A stretch of 64,000 nucleotides of DNA from Maricaulis sp048269565 (GCF_048269565.1 NZ_JBLXIK010000003.1:434001-498000); one strand, 5' to 3'; shown: positions 1-10,553, counted from the first letter of the stretch. The notes: a model not told the origin generated them from the letters alone. Made by a program: numbers and translations.

Positions 1-2828
1 GCGTCCAGCCGCTGGGTGGCGGTCCAGGGTTCGCGATCGGGGATCACCGGCCGCGCCAGCGCCGCATCGCTATCGCCGCCGCCAAACAGGCTCGCCTGGG
101 CGCTCTCGCGCTGTTCGCTCGCGTGCTGGGCCATCGAGATCAGCGTTTCGGCGGCGCCGAACACCCGCGCCCGGTCGGGATCGAGGCTGTCGAAGGCCCC
201 GGCTCGCGCCAGATTTTCAAACGTGCGCTTGTTGACGTCGCGCGGATCGATGCGTTCGGCGAAATCATACAGGTCCTTGAACGGGCCATTGGCCGTCCGC
301 TCCTCGACGATGTGCTCCATCGCGGCAAAGCCGACATTGCGGATGGCGCCGAGGGCGAAGCGGATCGTGCCCTCCTCGACGGTGAAGTCGGCGCCGGACG
401 CGTTCACATCCGGCGGCCGCACCTCGATCTTCATCCGGCGGATTTCCTGGAAGAAGGCGGAGAGCTTGTCGGTATTGGCGCGGTCGAGCGACATCAGCCC
501 GGCCATGAACTCGACCGGGTAATTGGCTTTCAGGAAAGCGGTGCGATAGGCGATCAGGGCATAGGCGGCGGCGTGGGACTTGTTGAAGCCATAGCCGGCG
601 AACTCGGCCACCAGTTCGAAGATATAACCGGCCTGGGTGCGGTTGACGCCGCGCCCTTCGGCACCCTCGAGGAAACGGGCTTTCTGCTTGTCCATCTCCT
701 CCTTTTTCTTCTTGCCCATGGCGCGGCGCAGCAGATCGGCCTCGCCGAGCGAATAGCCCGACAGGATCTGGGCGATCTGCATCACCTGTTCCTGGTAGAT
801 GATGACGCCATAGGTCTCCTGCAGCACGCCCTCGAGATCGGGGTGCAGGCAATCGACTTCGGCGCGGCCGAACTTGCGGTCGACATAGACGTCGATATTT
901 TTCATCGGGCCGGGACGGTAGAGCGAGATCAGCGCGATCAGATCCTCGATCAGATCCGGCTTCATCTTCTTGAGCGTGTCGCGCATGCCGGTGGATTCCA
1001 GCTGGAACACGCCGATGGCATGGCCCGAGGCCAGCAGTTCGAAGGTCGCGGCATCGTCGAAGGCGATATGTTCCAGATCGGGCACGTCCTTGCCGGCGAC
1101 GGCGACATATTGCAGGGCGCGGGCGATCACGGTCAGGGTTTTCAGGCCGAGGAAGTCGAACTTCACCAGGCCGGCCGGCTCGACCCATTTCATGTTGAAC
1201 TGGGTGGCGGGAATGTCCGAGCGCGGGTCGCGATAGAGCGGCACCATTTCATGCAGCGGCCGGTCACCGATCACGACACCGGCGGCGTGGGTCGAGGCGT
1301 TTCGGAAAAAGCCCTCCAGCTTCAACGCCACCTCCAGCAGCGCCGCCACCGACGGATCATTGCGCTGCATTTCCTTCAGCCGCGGCTCGAGATCGAGCGC
1401 CTGGCCCAGCGTCACCGGATTGGCCGGGTTGGCGGGGACCATCTTGGCGAGTCGGTCGACCATGCCGAGCGGCATTTGCAGCACGCGGCCGACATCACGC
1501 ACGACGGCGCGCGCCTGCAAGGTTCCGAAGGTGATGATCTGGGCAACGCGGTCGGCGCCATAGCGCTCCTGCACATAGCGGATCACCTCGCCGCGCCGTT
1601 CCTGGCAGAAATCGACGTCGAAATCGGGCATCGAGACCCGTTCCGGATTGAGGAAGCGCTCGAACAGCAGACCGAAGCGCAAGGGATCGAGATCGGTAAT
1701 CGTCAGCGAATAGGCGACCAGCGAGCCGGCCCCGGAGCCCCGGCCCGGCCCGACCGGGATATCGTGCTGCTTGGCCCACTGGATGAAGTCCGAAACGATC
1801 AGGAAATAGCCGGGAAAGCCCATCTCCTTGATGACATTGAGCTCGAAATCGAGCCGGGCGCGATAGTCTTCCTCGGGCGCGGCATCGGCGCCGGCCGCCA
1901 GACGCGCCGTGAGACCCTCATGCGCCCGCGCGGTGAGCTCATCGCCCTCATCGCGGCCGGCCTCGGTGGGAAAGCTTGGCAGGATCGGCGCGTGGGTGCG
2001 CACCCGGAAAGCACAGCGACGCGCAATCTCGATCGTATTCGCCAGCGCCTCGGGCAGATCGGCGAAGCGTGCATTCATCTCGTCCGGACTGGAGAGATAG
2101 TGCAGCGGCGAGACGCGGCGGCGATCGGTGACCGAAACATAGGAGCTCTGGGAAATGCACAACAGGGCATCATGCGCCTTGTGCATCGAGGCGTCGGGGA
2201 AATAGGCCTCATTGGTCGCCACCAGCGGCAGCTCGCGCCGATAGGCCTCATCCACCAGCCAGGTCTCGGCCTCGAGCTCGTCGGCCAGGCCATGGCGCTG
2301 CAGCTCGACATAGAGCCGGTCGCCATAGGCGGACTGAAGGCGGTCCAGCAAGGCGGACGCCTCGGGTTTGCGGCCAGCGATGATCAGCCGGTTGAGCGCG
2401 CTGTCCGGACCGCCGGTCAGGGCGATCAGGCCTTCGGCATGGGCCAGCACCCGCTCGAGCGGCACATGCGGTTCCTCACTGCCATCGACATCAAGGAAAG
2501 CGGCGCTCGAAAGCGCCATCAGATTCTGGTAGCCGGCCTCATTCTGGACCAGCAGGGCGATCGTGCCATCCGGCGCCGCGCGCTCGCCGGGATGCGGATC
2601 ACCGAGCCGCAGTGACAGCGTGCAGCCAATGATCGGCTGCAGGCCGGCGCCGGCGACATATTCGGAAAACTCCAGCGCTCCGTAGAGATTATTGGTGTCG
2701 GTGAGCGCGATCGCCGGCATATCCTGGGCGAGACAGGCCTCGACCATTTTCGGGATGCGGATCGCGCCCTCAAGCAGGGAATAGGGCGATCGGACACGCA
2801 GGTGCACAAAGGACTGTTTCGTGCTCAC
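1..2828 (-). CDS. dnaE: DNA polymerase III subunit alpha, 3' end outside window
   Basis: This is the replicative polymerase catalytic subunit; about 942 codons are present and the C-terminal part lies beyond base 1. The frame opens with a PHP domain beginning HLRVRSPYSLLEG. The second metal histidine of the usual HLRVHS motif is replaced by Arg, which suggests a non-catalytic PHP domain. The palm aspartates are visible in PDFDVDF near residue 401 and in VKFDFLGL near residue 556, matching the spacing of the E. coli catalytic triad. The start chosen is GTG at 2828, with GGGAG eight bases upstream; an in-frame GTG at 2834 is the alternative. The gene is the last visible member of the minus-strand block after lolD. 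Identity is secure; only the exact start is uncertain. Confidence 0.95.
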   Translation of the reverse strand, partial: MSTKQSFVHLRVRSPYSLLEGAIRIPKMVEACLAQDMPAIALTDTNNLYGALEFSEYVAGAGLQPIIGCTLSLRLGDPHPGERAAPDGTIALLVQNEAGYQNLMALSSAAFLDVDGSEEPHVPLERVLAHAEGLIALTGGPDSALNRLIIAGRKPEASALLDRLQSAYGDRLYVELQRHGLADELEAETWLVDEAYRRELPLVATNEAYFPDASMHKAHDALLCISQSSYVSVTDRRRVSPLHYLSSPDEMNARFADLPEALANTIEIARRCAFRVRTHAPILPSFPTEAGRDEGDELTARAHEGLTARLAAGADAAPEEDYRARLDFELNVIKEMGFPGYFLIVSDFIQWAKQHDIPVGPGRGSGAGSLVAYSLTITDLDPLRFGLLFERFLNPERVSMPDFDVDFCQERRGEVIRYVQERYGADRVAQIITFGTLQARAVVRDVGRVLQMPLGMVDRLAKMVPANPANPVTLGQALDLEPRLKEMQRNDPSVAALLEVALKLEGFFRNASTHAAGVVIGDRPLHEMVPLYRDPRSDIPATQFNMKWVEPAGLVKFDFLGLKTLTVIARALQYVAVAGKDVPDLEHIAFDDAATFELLASGHAIGVFQLESTGMRDTLKKMKPDLIEDLIALISLYRPGPMKNIDVYVDRKFGRAEVDCLHPDLEGVLQETYGVIIYQEQVMQIAQILSGYSLGEADLLRRAMGKKKKEEMDKQKARFLEGAEGRGVNRTQAGYIFELVAEFAGYGFNKSHAAAYALIAYRTAFLKANYPVEFMAGLMSLDRANTDKLSAFFQEIRRMKIEVRPPDVNASGADFTVEEGTIRFALGAIRNVGFAAMEHIVEERTANGPFKDLYDFAERIDPRDVNKRTFENLARAGAFDSLDPDRARVFGAAETLISMAQHASEQRESAQASLFGGGDSDAALARPVIPDREPWTATQRLD

Positions 2829-2900
2829 GGCCACCGCTCCCGTCAATCCATCCGGATACCGACAGACCCATCGCCCGTCGAATCCCGGACTCTAGCGCGA

Positions 2901-2996
2901 TCAGGCGGCGCCGAGAACCGATCCCCACATGGTGATCATCCAGGCGAAGCCGAGAATGGCAGTCGCTGCCGAGATATCCTGAACCATACGACGCAT
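2901..2996 (-). CDS. 31-residue putative single-span membrane protein
   Basis: A short ORF of 31 codons lies in the dnaE-lolD gap. It starts at an ATG preceded by AAGGGG at a six-base spacing, a strong ribosome binding site for so small a frame. The product begins MRRMVQDISAATAILGF and continues with a hydrophobic stretch (AWMITMW...GSVLGAA), so about residues 9 to 30 could form one membrane helix after a positively charged N-terminus. It reads in the same direction as lolD and dnaE. No family is recognised. The good SD and the membrane-like composition support a real gene, but the length makes chance possible. Confidence 0.5.
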   Translation of the reverse strand: MRRMVQDISAATAILGFAWMITMWGSVLGAA

Positions 2997-3096
2997 GTTG
3001 AACCCCTTCGGTTTGCGTGTTCCTGTTTTGTTCTTTTCATGGAAAACGCAGGCCGTCAAGCAGGCGGTCGAAAAAATCGACTCGGATCAGATCGGA

Positions 3097-3778
<682 letters not shown>

Positions 3779-3786
<8 letters not shown>

Positions 3787-5098
3787 AGCGCAGCGCCTCG
3801 ACTGGATCGAGCCGGGCCGCGCGCCAGGCCGGCGGCAACGTCACCAGCAGGGAGACCGCAAGCCCGAAGATCGAGACGAAGGCCACTTCGCCCCAATCGA
3901 GATCGGCCGGGATGCGGTAGAGATAATACACGCTCGGATCCCAGACCTGGGCGCCGGTGATCCAGGTGATGAAGTCCTGGATCGGTCCGACATTGATCAC
4001 GAACAATATGCCCAGGATGATCCCGGCCAGCGTGCCGAGCATGCCGATACTGGCGCCGACGATCAGGAAAATGCGCAACACCGAGGCCTGGGTTGCACCC
4101 ATGGTGCGCAGGATGGCGATGTCGCGGCTCTTGTTCTTCACCAGCATGACGAGGCCGGAAATGATGTTCAGCGCCGCAATCGCGATGACGATGGTCATCA
4201 CCAGCCGCATCGCCGAGCGCTCGAATTGCAGCGCATTGTAGAAGGCCGGGTCCAGCCGTGTGTAGTCGTACACCATGGCCTGCGGACCGGCGATCGCCTC
4301 GATTGGTGCGACAAAGGTCTCGGCAAGTTGTGGATCGTCGAGCCGGACCTGGATCATGTCGATGCCCTGCTCACGGCCAAAGAAGAGCTGGCCCTGCTCG
4401 AGCGGCATGAAGGCGATGGAGTCGTCAATCGTCGACACGCCCGCAGCCAGCAGGGCGCCGACATAATAGGCCTTGTGCCGCGGCGCGACGCCGAAGGACG
4501 TCGCCGCCCCGCGCGCCGTCAGGAAGGTGACATAATCGCCGACATTGACGCTGAGACGCCGCGCCACGCCGGTGCCAAGCACGATGACATCGCCGCCATT
4601 GCGGCCGGCGCCAAACTCCTCGATCGAGCCGTGGGTGATACCGGTCATGCTTCGCGGATCATCGCCACTGCTGACCACATCCAGCTCGGCAAGGTCCTGC
4701 GGGCTGATCGAGAGCACCTGCAGGAATGTCTCGGCGCGTTCCGTCGAGGCCATCACCTGGCCCTGCACCACCGGGTCGGCGCTCTTGACGCCGGTCAGCG
4801 CCTCGATCTCGGCGACCATGCGGTCGACCTCTTCCGGCTCGACCATGCGCGTGTCGACAAAGACATGCGGCTGGAAGCCGAGCAATTGGCTGAACAGCTC
4901 ATTGCGAAACCCGTTCATGATCGACATCACCGCGATCAGCCCGGTCACCGCCAGCGCAATACCGGCAAAGGAGATCATCGCGATCAGGGCGACGCCGCCA
5001 TTCTTGCGCTTGGTCCGCAGATAGCGCGCGGCGATCTGGAACTCATAGGGGCTGAAGGGCATCGCTCCGCCGGGATCGATCGCGGGCGCATCAGCCAT
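3779..5098 (-). CDS. lolC: Lipoprotein-releasing ABC transporter permease, LolC/LolE family
   Basis: This is the membrane permease partner of LolD. The 439-residue protein has a first membrane segment near residues 40-60 (ALIAMISFAGIALAVTGLIA). A long periplasmic domain follows, then three C-terminal helices, with FtsX-like text such as NIISGLVMLVKNKSRDIAIL and GATQASVLRIFLI. Only one permease gene is present here, unlike the LolC plus LolE pair of enterobacteria. The frame can be extended upstream to 5134, but the ATG at 5098 is preferred because ATGGCTGA overlaps the proS stop by eight bases, mirroring the lolC-lolD junction. Confidence 0.93.
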
Positions 5099-6425
5099 GG
5101 GCAAAGTCTTTCGCCGCCAGACGCGCGACGGCATCGGAAAGCGACAGTTCTTGCGTCTCGCCGGAGCGGCGGATCTTGACCTCGACCTTGCCTTCTTTCA
5201 GCCCGCGCGGACCGACCACCAGCTGGTAAGGCAGGCCGATCAGATCGGCAGTGGCGAATTTGGCGCCGGCGCGATTGTCAGTATCGTCATAGAGCGGGTC
5301 GAGACCGGCGGCCACGAGGCTGGCATAGGCACCGTCGCAGGCGCTGTCGCAGGCCTCGTCGCCGGCCCGCATATTGATAATGCCGACATCAAACGGTGCG
5401 ACGCTGTCGGGCCAGATACAGCCCTTCTCGTCGTGATGCGCTTCGATAATCGCGCCGAACAGGCGCGAAACGCCGACACCGTAGGAGCCCATGTGGACGG
5501 GACGGTCCTGACCATCAGGATGGGTCAGATTGGCCTTCATCGGTTCGGAGTATTTGGTGCCGAAATTGAAGATATGCCCGACCTCGATCCCGCGTGCCGA
5601 AAGCTGGCGATCCTTGGGCACGGCGGCGAAGGCGTCCGCGTCATGCATTTCCTCGGTCGCGGCGTAGAGCGCCGTGCGTTGATCGACCAGCGGCTGCAAA
5701 TCGCCATCGAAATCGACGTCCGGCCCCGGTGCGCCCATCTCCACCAGATCGGCATGGCAGAAAACCTCGCTCTCGCCGGTTTCGGCCAGAACGATGAATT
5801 CATGCGAGAGATCGCCGCCAATCGGACCGGTATCGGCACGCATCGGCACGGCTTTCAGGCCAAGGCGTGTGAAGGTGTTGAGATAGGCAATGAACATGCG
5901 GTTATAGGATTTGCGCGCCGCCGCCTCGTCCGTATCGAAGGAATAGGTATCCTTCATCAGGAATTCGCGCCCGCGCATCACACCGAAACGCGGCCGGATC
6001 TCGTCGCGGAATTTCCACTGGATATGATAGAGCAGTTTCGGCACGTCCTTGTAGGACCGGCAATAGCTGCGGAAGATGTCGGTGATCATCTCCTCATTGG
6101 TCGGCCCGTAGAGCATTTCGCGCTTCTTGCGGTCGACAATGCGCAGCATTTCCTGGCCGTAATCGTCATAGCGCCCGCTCTCGCGCCACAGATCGGCCGA
6201 TTGCAGCGTCGGCATCAGCAATTCGATGGCGCCGGCGCGATTTTGTTCCTCGCGTACGATCTGCTCGATCTTCTGCAGCACTTTCCAGCCCAGCGGCAAC
6301 CAGGAATAAATCCCCGCCGCCTGCTGGCGGATCATGCCGGCGCGCAGCATCAGCTGATGGGAAACAATCTCGGCATCCGAAGGCGTTTCCTTCAGGACGG
6401 GCAGGAAAAATCGGGACAGGCGCAT
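5091..6425 (-). CDS. proS: Prolyl-tRNA synthetase, short alphaproteobacterial type
   Basis: Charges tRNA-Pro with proline in the cytoplasm. At 444 residues the protein is much shorter than the roughly 570-residue E. coli type, and the editing (INS) domain between class II motifs 2 and 3 is absent, as is usual in alphaproteobacteria. Motif 1 lies around LMLRAGMIRQQAAGIYSWLP and motif 2 around FRDEIRPRFGVMRGREFLMKD. Motif 3 lies in the GVGVSRLFGAIIEAHHDE region, and the C-terminus is the anticodon-binding domain (LPYQLVVGPRGLKEGKVEVK). It overlaps lolC by eight bases and follows the DUF1467 gene after about 96 bases. Confidence 0.96.
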   Translation of the reverse strand: MRLSRFFLPVLKETPSDAEIVSHQLMLRAGMIRQQAAGIYSWLPLGWKVLQKIEQIVREEQNRAGAIELLMPTLQSADLWRESGRYDDYGQEMLRIVDRKKREMLYGPTNEEMITDIFRSYCRSYKDVPKLLYHIQWKFRDEIRPRFGVMRGREFLMKDTYSFDTDEAAARKSYNRMFIAYLNTFTRLGLKAVPMRADTGPIGGDLSHEFIVLAETGESEVFCHADLVEMGAPGPDVDFDGDLQPLVDQRTALYAATEEMHDADAFAAVPKDRQLSARGIEVGHIFNFGTKYSEPMKANLTHPDGQDRPVHMGSYGVGVSRLFGAIIEAHHDEKGCIWPDSVAPFDVGIINMRAGDEACDSACDGAYASLVAAGLDPLYDDTDNRAGAKFATADLIGLPYQLVVGPRGLKEGKVEVKIRRSGETQELSLSDAVARLAAKDFAHG

Positions 6426-6521
6426 GAGTCGATATCCGTATCGCAGGGTTCAAATGTCATTAGACCGCGTCCGCCGCCGATTACAAGCAGCGGCCCGACG
6501 CTGGAGCTGCGCTTTGCCGCC

Positions 6522-6866
6522 CTAGCCCCACCGGCCGCCATGCGGGGTGAGCTGTTCCAGCACGCCGCTATGCATCAGGAAGAAGTAGGCAATCCAGATC
6601 ACCGAGGTCAGCGCGGTCGTCCACCAGAGCTTTTTGGCCAGATTGGGCCGCATCGGCGCGCCCGGCTCGCTGCCGGCCACGACATCGCCGGTCTCTTCCT
6701 GGCTGGTGATGCCGATTGGCAGCATGGTGAAGAGCAGCACCCACCAGATCAGCAGGAAGACCACCAGCCCGTTGACGATGCCGACACCGCCATCGCGAAT
6801 AAAGAAGCGCGACAGCCAGAGTAGCGCAGCGCCAGCCACTGCGGTGCGGGCGAACCATTTCATCAT
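6522..6866 (-). CDS. DUF1467 family membrane protein
   Basis: A 114-residue protein with a hydrophobic N-terminal helix, a central span with the WWVLLFTMLPIG motif typical of DUF1467, a polar loop (SQEETGDVVAGSEPGAPMRPNL), and a second span (TTALTSVIWIAYFFLMHSG). The family is widespread in alphaproteobacteria and has no settled function. Here it sits between methylmalonyl-CoA epimerase and proS, the usual neighbourhood for this gene. The first of two adjacent ATGs (6866) gives an ATGA overlap with the preceding stop, so coupled translation is likely. Confidence 0.85.
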   Translation of the reverse strand: MMKWFARTAVAGAALLWLSRFFIRDGGVGIVNGLVVFLLIWWVLLFTMLPIGITSQEETGDVVAGSEPGAPMRPNLAKKLWWTTALTSVIWIAYFFLMHSGVLEQLTPHGGRWG

Positions 6867-7282
6867 CGCTGTGGCTCCTGCATCAGCTCGATCAAGAGGC
6901 CACAGCTATCCTTGGGGTGAATGAAGATCACCGGAACGCCATGGGCCCCGACATAGGGCTCCCCCGTGCCAAGCACGGTGGCGCCCTTCGCACGCATATC
7001 ATCGCGCGCCGCGATGATGTCGGGCACTTCGAAGCAGAGATGATGCTGGCCGCCCTTGGGGTTGCGTTCGAGGAATTTGTGCACCGGGCTGTCGTCACCG
7101 AGCGGCTCGAGCAGTTCGATCTCGGAATTGGCCAGCTTGACGAAGGCGACGCGCACGCCCAGATGCGCGAAATCGCGGGTCTCGGTCGCTTCTGTGGCGC
7201 CGTAGAGATCGGCATAGGTTTTCTTGGCGGCCTCGATATCCGGCACCGCGACCCCGACATGATTGAGACGTCCGACCTGCAT
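6863..7282 (-). CDS. mce: Methylmalonyl-CoA epimerase
   Basis: Interconverts (2R)- and (2S)-methylmalonyl-CoA in propionyl-CoA catabolism. The 139-residue product is a glyoxalase/VOC fold: it begins MQVGRLNHVGVAVPDIEAA, carries GQHHLCFEVPDI in the second half, and ends with the metal-site segment VPVIFIHPKDSCGLLIELMQ. The frame remains open upstream to 7336, but family alignment supports starting at MQVGRLNHVG. The gene is coupled to the DUF1467 gene downstream and follows rnj. Confidence 0.92.
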   Translation of the reverse strand: MQVGRLNHVGVAVPDIEAAKKTYADLYGATEATETRDFAHLGVRVAFVKLANSEIELLEPLGDDSPVHKFLERNPKGGQHHLCFEVPDIIAARDDMRAKGATVLGTGEPYVGAHGVPVIFIHPKDSCGLLIELMQEPQR

Positions 7283-7354
7283 CACTCGCTCCAATTTCTG
7301 TCTTTCGCATTTTCGAACCGCAAAACCGGTACCCACTTTTGCTGAAAATGCTCC

Positions 7355-9022
7355 TTAAACCGCCAGCACCATCACATCGACCATCGGCTTCTTGCCCCAG
7401 ATACCGTAGGCGGTGCGCCGCACGGCGCGGCGGATTTCTTCCTCGATCTGGTCGTCGTCCTTCTTGACGCGCGGATGCAGCTTTTCAAAACACTCCTCGG
7501 CCGAGGTCTCCAGCGCATCGAGAAAATCATCGATCGAGAATACTGCGCTTTCCGCCAGGCCGGCCTGCTTGATGTCGGGCCCGGAAATCAGGCGACCCTT
7601 GGCATCGACCGCCAGGGCCACAACGATATAGCCCGCCGAGGCGAGACGGCGGCGTTCGCGCATCGAGGTCGCATCCGCCGGGGTAAGGAACTTGCCGTCG
7701 AGATGCAGACGCCGCGCCGGCGCCTCGTCGATGATGGAGGCGGTGCCGTCGGAACGGATCTCGACCATGTCGCCATTGCGCACCGAGACCGAGTGCGGCA
7801 CCTGCAGCCGGCGCGCATAATCGGCGTGCTCGAGCAGATGGCGGCGCTCGCCATGGACCGGGATGGCCACGCTCGGCTTGGCCCAGGCATACATTTGCGC
7901 CAGTTCGCCGCGGCAGGGATGGCCGGAAACGTGGATCGGTCGGTCGCGCTCGGTGATGATGTCGACGCCCTTCTCGGCCAGCTGGTTCTGCAGCTCGAAA
8001 ATACCGACCTCATTGCCTGGAATGACCCGGCTGGAAAAGATCACGGTATCGCCCTTTGTCAGGGTGACATTGCGGTGATTGCCGGCGGCAATACGCGACA
8101 GCGCCGCGCGCTCCTCGCCCTGGCTGCCGGTGCACAGATAGAGGATGCGGTTCTTCTGATAGGTGCTCGCCTCTTCCTCGCCGACGAAGTCCTGGACGTG
8201 GGAGAGCATGCCGACGGCCTTGGCCGCGGCGGTCATGCGGTGCATCGAGCGGCCAACCAGGCAGACGCGGCGGCCATTGGCCTCGGCCGCCTCGATGGCC
8301 GATTGCAGGCGTGCGACATTGGAGGCGAAAGCGGCGATCGCCACCCTGCCCTTCTGCTCGCCGACAACCTTGATCAGCTCGTCGCGGACATCGGCTTCCG
8401 AGCCGGATTCGCCTTCGGAGAAGACATTGGTGCTGTCGCAGATCATTGCGAGCACGCCCTCTTCGCCGAGCGCGGTGATCGCGGAGATGTCGGTGGCTTC
8501 GCCGATCAGCGGATCGGGATCGATCTTCCAGTCACCAGTGTGCAGCACCAGGCCGGCAGGGGTGCGGATCGCCAGGCCGTTCGGCTCGGGGATGGAATGG
8601 GTCAGCGTGATCATCTGGCAATCGAACGGGCCGACATTGAAACGGCTGTCGAGTCCGACCTCGTGCAGGGTCACAGCGTCGAGCAGACCGAATTCGCGCA
8701 GACGGTCGCGCACCAGCCAGGCGGTGAAGGGCGTCGCCCAGATCGGGCAGCGCAGCTTGCGCCACAGATGCGCCACGGCGCCCATATGGTCTTCATGCGC
8801 GTGGGTGAGCACCATGCCGACGAGGTCATCGCGGCGTTCGGCGATAAACTCCGGATCGGGCATGATCAGGTCAACGCCGGGCGTCGAGAGATCACCAAAG
8901 GTCACGCCGCAATCGACGATGATCCATTTGCGGTTTTCCTCCGGCCCATAGCCGAAGAGGTTCAGATTCATCCCGATTTCGTTGGAACCGCCCAGTGGCA
9001 GGAAATACATGCTATCGGTCAA
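7355..9022 (-). CDS. rnj: Ribonuclease J
   Basis: A metallo-beta-lactamase/beta-CASP ribonuclease combining endo- and 5'-3' exonuclease activity in RNA maturation and decay. The 555-residue protein contains the zinc motif HAHEDH at residues 74-79, preceded by the strand and loop PLGGSNEIGMNL. The beta-CASP part includes ASNVARLQSAIEAA and later the HVSGHPCRGEL and PVHGERRHLLEHA motifs. The frame begins with TTG at 9022, giving a TTGA overlap with the coaX stop; an in-frame ATG at 9010 (MYFLPLGG) is an equally reasonable start. Confidence 0.95.
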   Translation of the reverse strand: MTDSMYFLPLGGSNEIGMNLNLFGYGPEENRKWIIVDCGVTFGDLSTPGVDLIMPDPEFIAERRDDLVGMVLTHAHEDHMGAVAHLWRKLRCPIWATPFTAWLVRDRLREFGLLDAVTLHEVGLDSRFNVGPFDCQMITLTHSIPEPNGLAIRTPAGLVLHTGDWKIDPDPLIGEATDISAITALGEEGVLAMICDSTNVFSEGESGSEADVRDELIKVVGEQKGRVAIAAFASNVARLQSAIEAAEANGRRVCLVGRSMHRMTAAAKAVGMLSHVQDFVGEEEASTYQKNRILYLCTGSQGEERAALSRIAAGNHRNVTLTKGDTVIFSSRVIPGNEVGIFELQNQLAEKGVDIITERDRPIHVSGHPCRGELAQMYAWAKPSVAIPVHGERRHLLEHADYARRLQVPHSVSVRNGDMVEIRSDGTASIIDEAPARRLHLDGKFLTPADATSMRERRRLASAGYIVVALAVDAKGRLISGPDIKQAGLAESAVFSIDDFLDALETSAEECFEKLHPRVKKDDDQIEEEIRRAVRRTAYGIWGKKPMVDVMVLAV

Positions 9023-9795
9023 TTGGCACCGCCATTGAGTTTCCAGACCTCCAGCAGGCCTCGGATGGTGAGATCGGGATCGTAATGCTCGATCGTCCGG
9101 GATGCGCCTTCAAAGAGCGAAACCACGCCGCCCGTTGCGATCACCGTCATGGGTTGGCCATACTCACCCCGGAGCCGTTCGACAAGCCCGTCGATGAGAT
9201 CGATATAGCCCCAGAACACGCCGGACTGCATCGCGCTGACCGTATCCTTGCCCATCACGTGGGCCGGTTTGGCGATAGCGACGCGTGGCAGTTTCGCTGC
9301 CGCGCTGTGCAGGGCCTGCATCGACAGGTTGATGCCCGGCGCGATGATACCGCCTTCAAAGGCGCCGTCGGCGCCAATGACATCGAATGTGGTGGCGGTG
9401 CCGCTATCGATGACCACCAGCGCGCCGGGATAGCGCGCCCGGGCACCGAGCGCATTGACCAGCCGGTCGGCGCCGGCATCCTGCGGCCGGTCGAGCCGGA
9501 CCTCGATATCGAGCCGCACCCCCGGCTCACCGACAATAACCGGCTCGCACTCGCAATAGCGGCGCGACAGATTGCGCAGGTTGAACAGGGCCTGCGGCAC
9601 CACGGTCGAGATCACGCACGAATTGATGTCGGAGAATTTGAACCCCTGCAATTCCATCAATTGCGACAGCCAGACGGCATGCTCGTCAGCGGTGCGGCTG
9701 CTGTCAGTGCCGGCGCGCCACTGGGCCCGCCAGTCCTTGCCGTCATGGATGGCAAACAGGATATTGGTATTGCCGCAATCGATCGCGAGCAGCAT
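9019..9795 (-). CDS. coaX: Type III pantothenate kinase
   Basis: Phosphorylates pantothenate in the first step of CoA synthesis. The 258-residue protein opens with the phosphate-binding motif MLLAIDCGNTNILF, carries PQDAGADRLVNALGA in the middle, and has the catalytic-region motif VVIDSGTATTFDVIG. This matches CoaX rather than CoaA or CoaW. It lies between birA and rnj, the usual alphaproteobacterial order, with two bases after birA and a four-base overlap with rnj. Confidence 0.95.
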   Translation of the reverse strand: MLLAIDCGNTNILFAIHDGKDWRAQWRAGTDSSRTADEHAVWLSQLMELQGFKFSDINSCVISTVVPQALFNLRNLSRRYCECEPVIVGEPGVRLDIEVRLDRPQDAGADRLVNALGARARYPGALVVIDSGTATTFDVIGADGAFEGGIIAPGINLSMQALHSAAAKLPRVAIAKPAHVMGKDTVSAMQSGVFWGYIDLIDGLVERLRGEYGQPMTVIATGGVVSLFEGASRTIEHYDPDLTIRGLLEVWKLNGGAN

Positions 9796-9797
9796 GT

Positions 9798-10550
9798 CTA
9801 GCTCTCCTCACCCATGGCCGGGAAAAACACTTCACCCGCGGAGATATACCTGTGCTGGCCTGAGTCCAAGTCGAGCCGCAGCGCTCCGTCTGGCCCCAGA
9901 TCGCCGAACACGCCGTCCAGAGTCTCATGGTCGAGCCGCACGACACAGCGCTGGCCAAGCCCGTGTGCCCGCGCCAGCCATTGGTCGCGAATGGCGCCAA
10001 AGCCGCTGCGAAGCCAGAGCTCGACATTGCGCTGGAAGGCCGCCGCGAGATGCTCCAGCGCGGCTTCGCGCTGCAGCCGTCCGCCGGCCCGCGCCAGGCT
10101 GGTCACCGGCCGGTCAAGGTCATCGGGAGCGACGGCGAGATTGACCCCGATGCCGATAGCGAGCCAGAGCCCGCCGGCAGGCGCCGCTCCGGATTCCAGC
10201 AGGATGCCCGAGACCTTGCGGCCGTCCACCAGCACGTCATTGGGCCATTTCACCCGCGTGCGCGCGGCGTCGCCCAGCGCTATGTCGCAGAGTTCGGCAA
10301 CGGCGAGCGCCGCGACGAAGGACAGCTCTGCCGCCTGCGCCGGTGAGCGGTTGAAGACATAGAGCCCGCTGGCGAACAGATTGCCGTCGAGACTGTGCCA
10401 GGCGCGGCCGCGACGTCCCCGCCCGGCGTTCTGGCGCCGGGCCGCAATCCACAGCGGGCCGCGCTCACCGGCCAGGGCGCGATCACGCGCCTCGATATTG
10501 GTCGAGCCTGTCTCGTCGAGCCATTCAATGCGGGGCGCAGGCGCGGCCAA
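9798..10550 (-). CDS. birA: Biotin--[acetyl-CoA carboxylase] ligase
   Basis: Attaches biotin to the biotin carboxyl carrier domain of carboxylases. At 250 residues it lacks the N-terminal DNA-binding domain of E. coli BirA, so it is a ligase without repressor function. The biotin/ATP loop GRGRRGRAW is at residues 43-51 and KWPNDVLVDG follows at 101-110. The start is TTG at 10550, three bases after the nuoN stop; no upstream ATG fits. A biotin synthesis cluster (bioA, bioF, bioD) lies about 32 kb away in the same window. Confidence 0.93.
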   Translation of the reverse strand: MAAPAPRIEWLDETGSTNIEARDRALAGERGPLWIAARRQNAGRGRRGRAWHSLDGNLFASGLYVFNRSPAQAAELSFVAALAVAELCDIALGDAARTRVKWPNDVLVDGRKVSGILLESGAAPAGGLWLAIGIGVNLAVAPDDLDRPVTSLARAGGRLQREAALEHLAAAFQRNVELWLRSGFGAIRDQWLARAHGLGQRCVVRLDHETLDGVFGDLGPDGALRLDLDSGQHRYISAGEVFFPAMGEES

Positions 10551-10553
10551 TGT

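Noticed and set aside
123..2615. Plus-strand open frame of 830 codons opposite dnaE
   Set aside because: It is antisense to a clear dnaE and has the His/Gln/Gly-rich composition typical of reverse-frame shadows in GC-rich genes. The same applies to long antisense frames at 3746-5179, 5097-6824, 7475-9085, 10395-12074, 11740-13434, 14192-15802, 17269-18576, 23264-25147, 27145-29106, 39685-41316 and 46206-47864.
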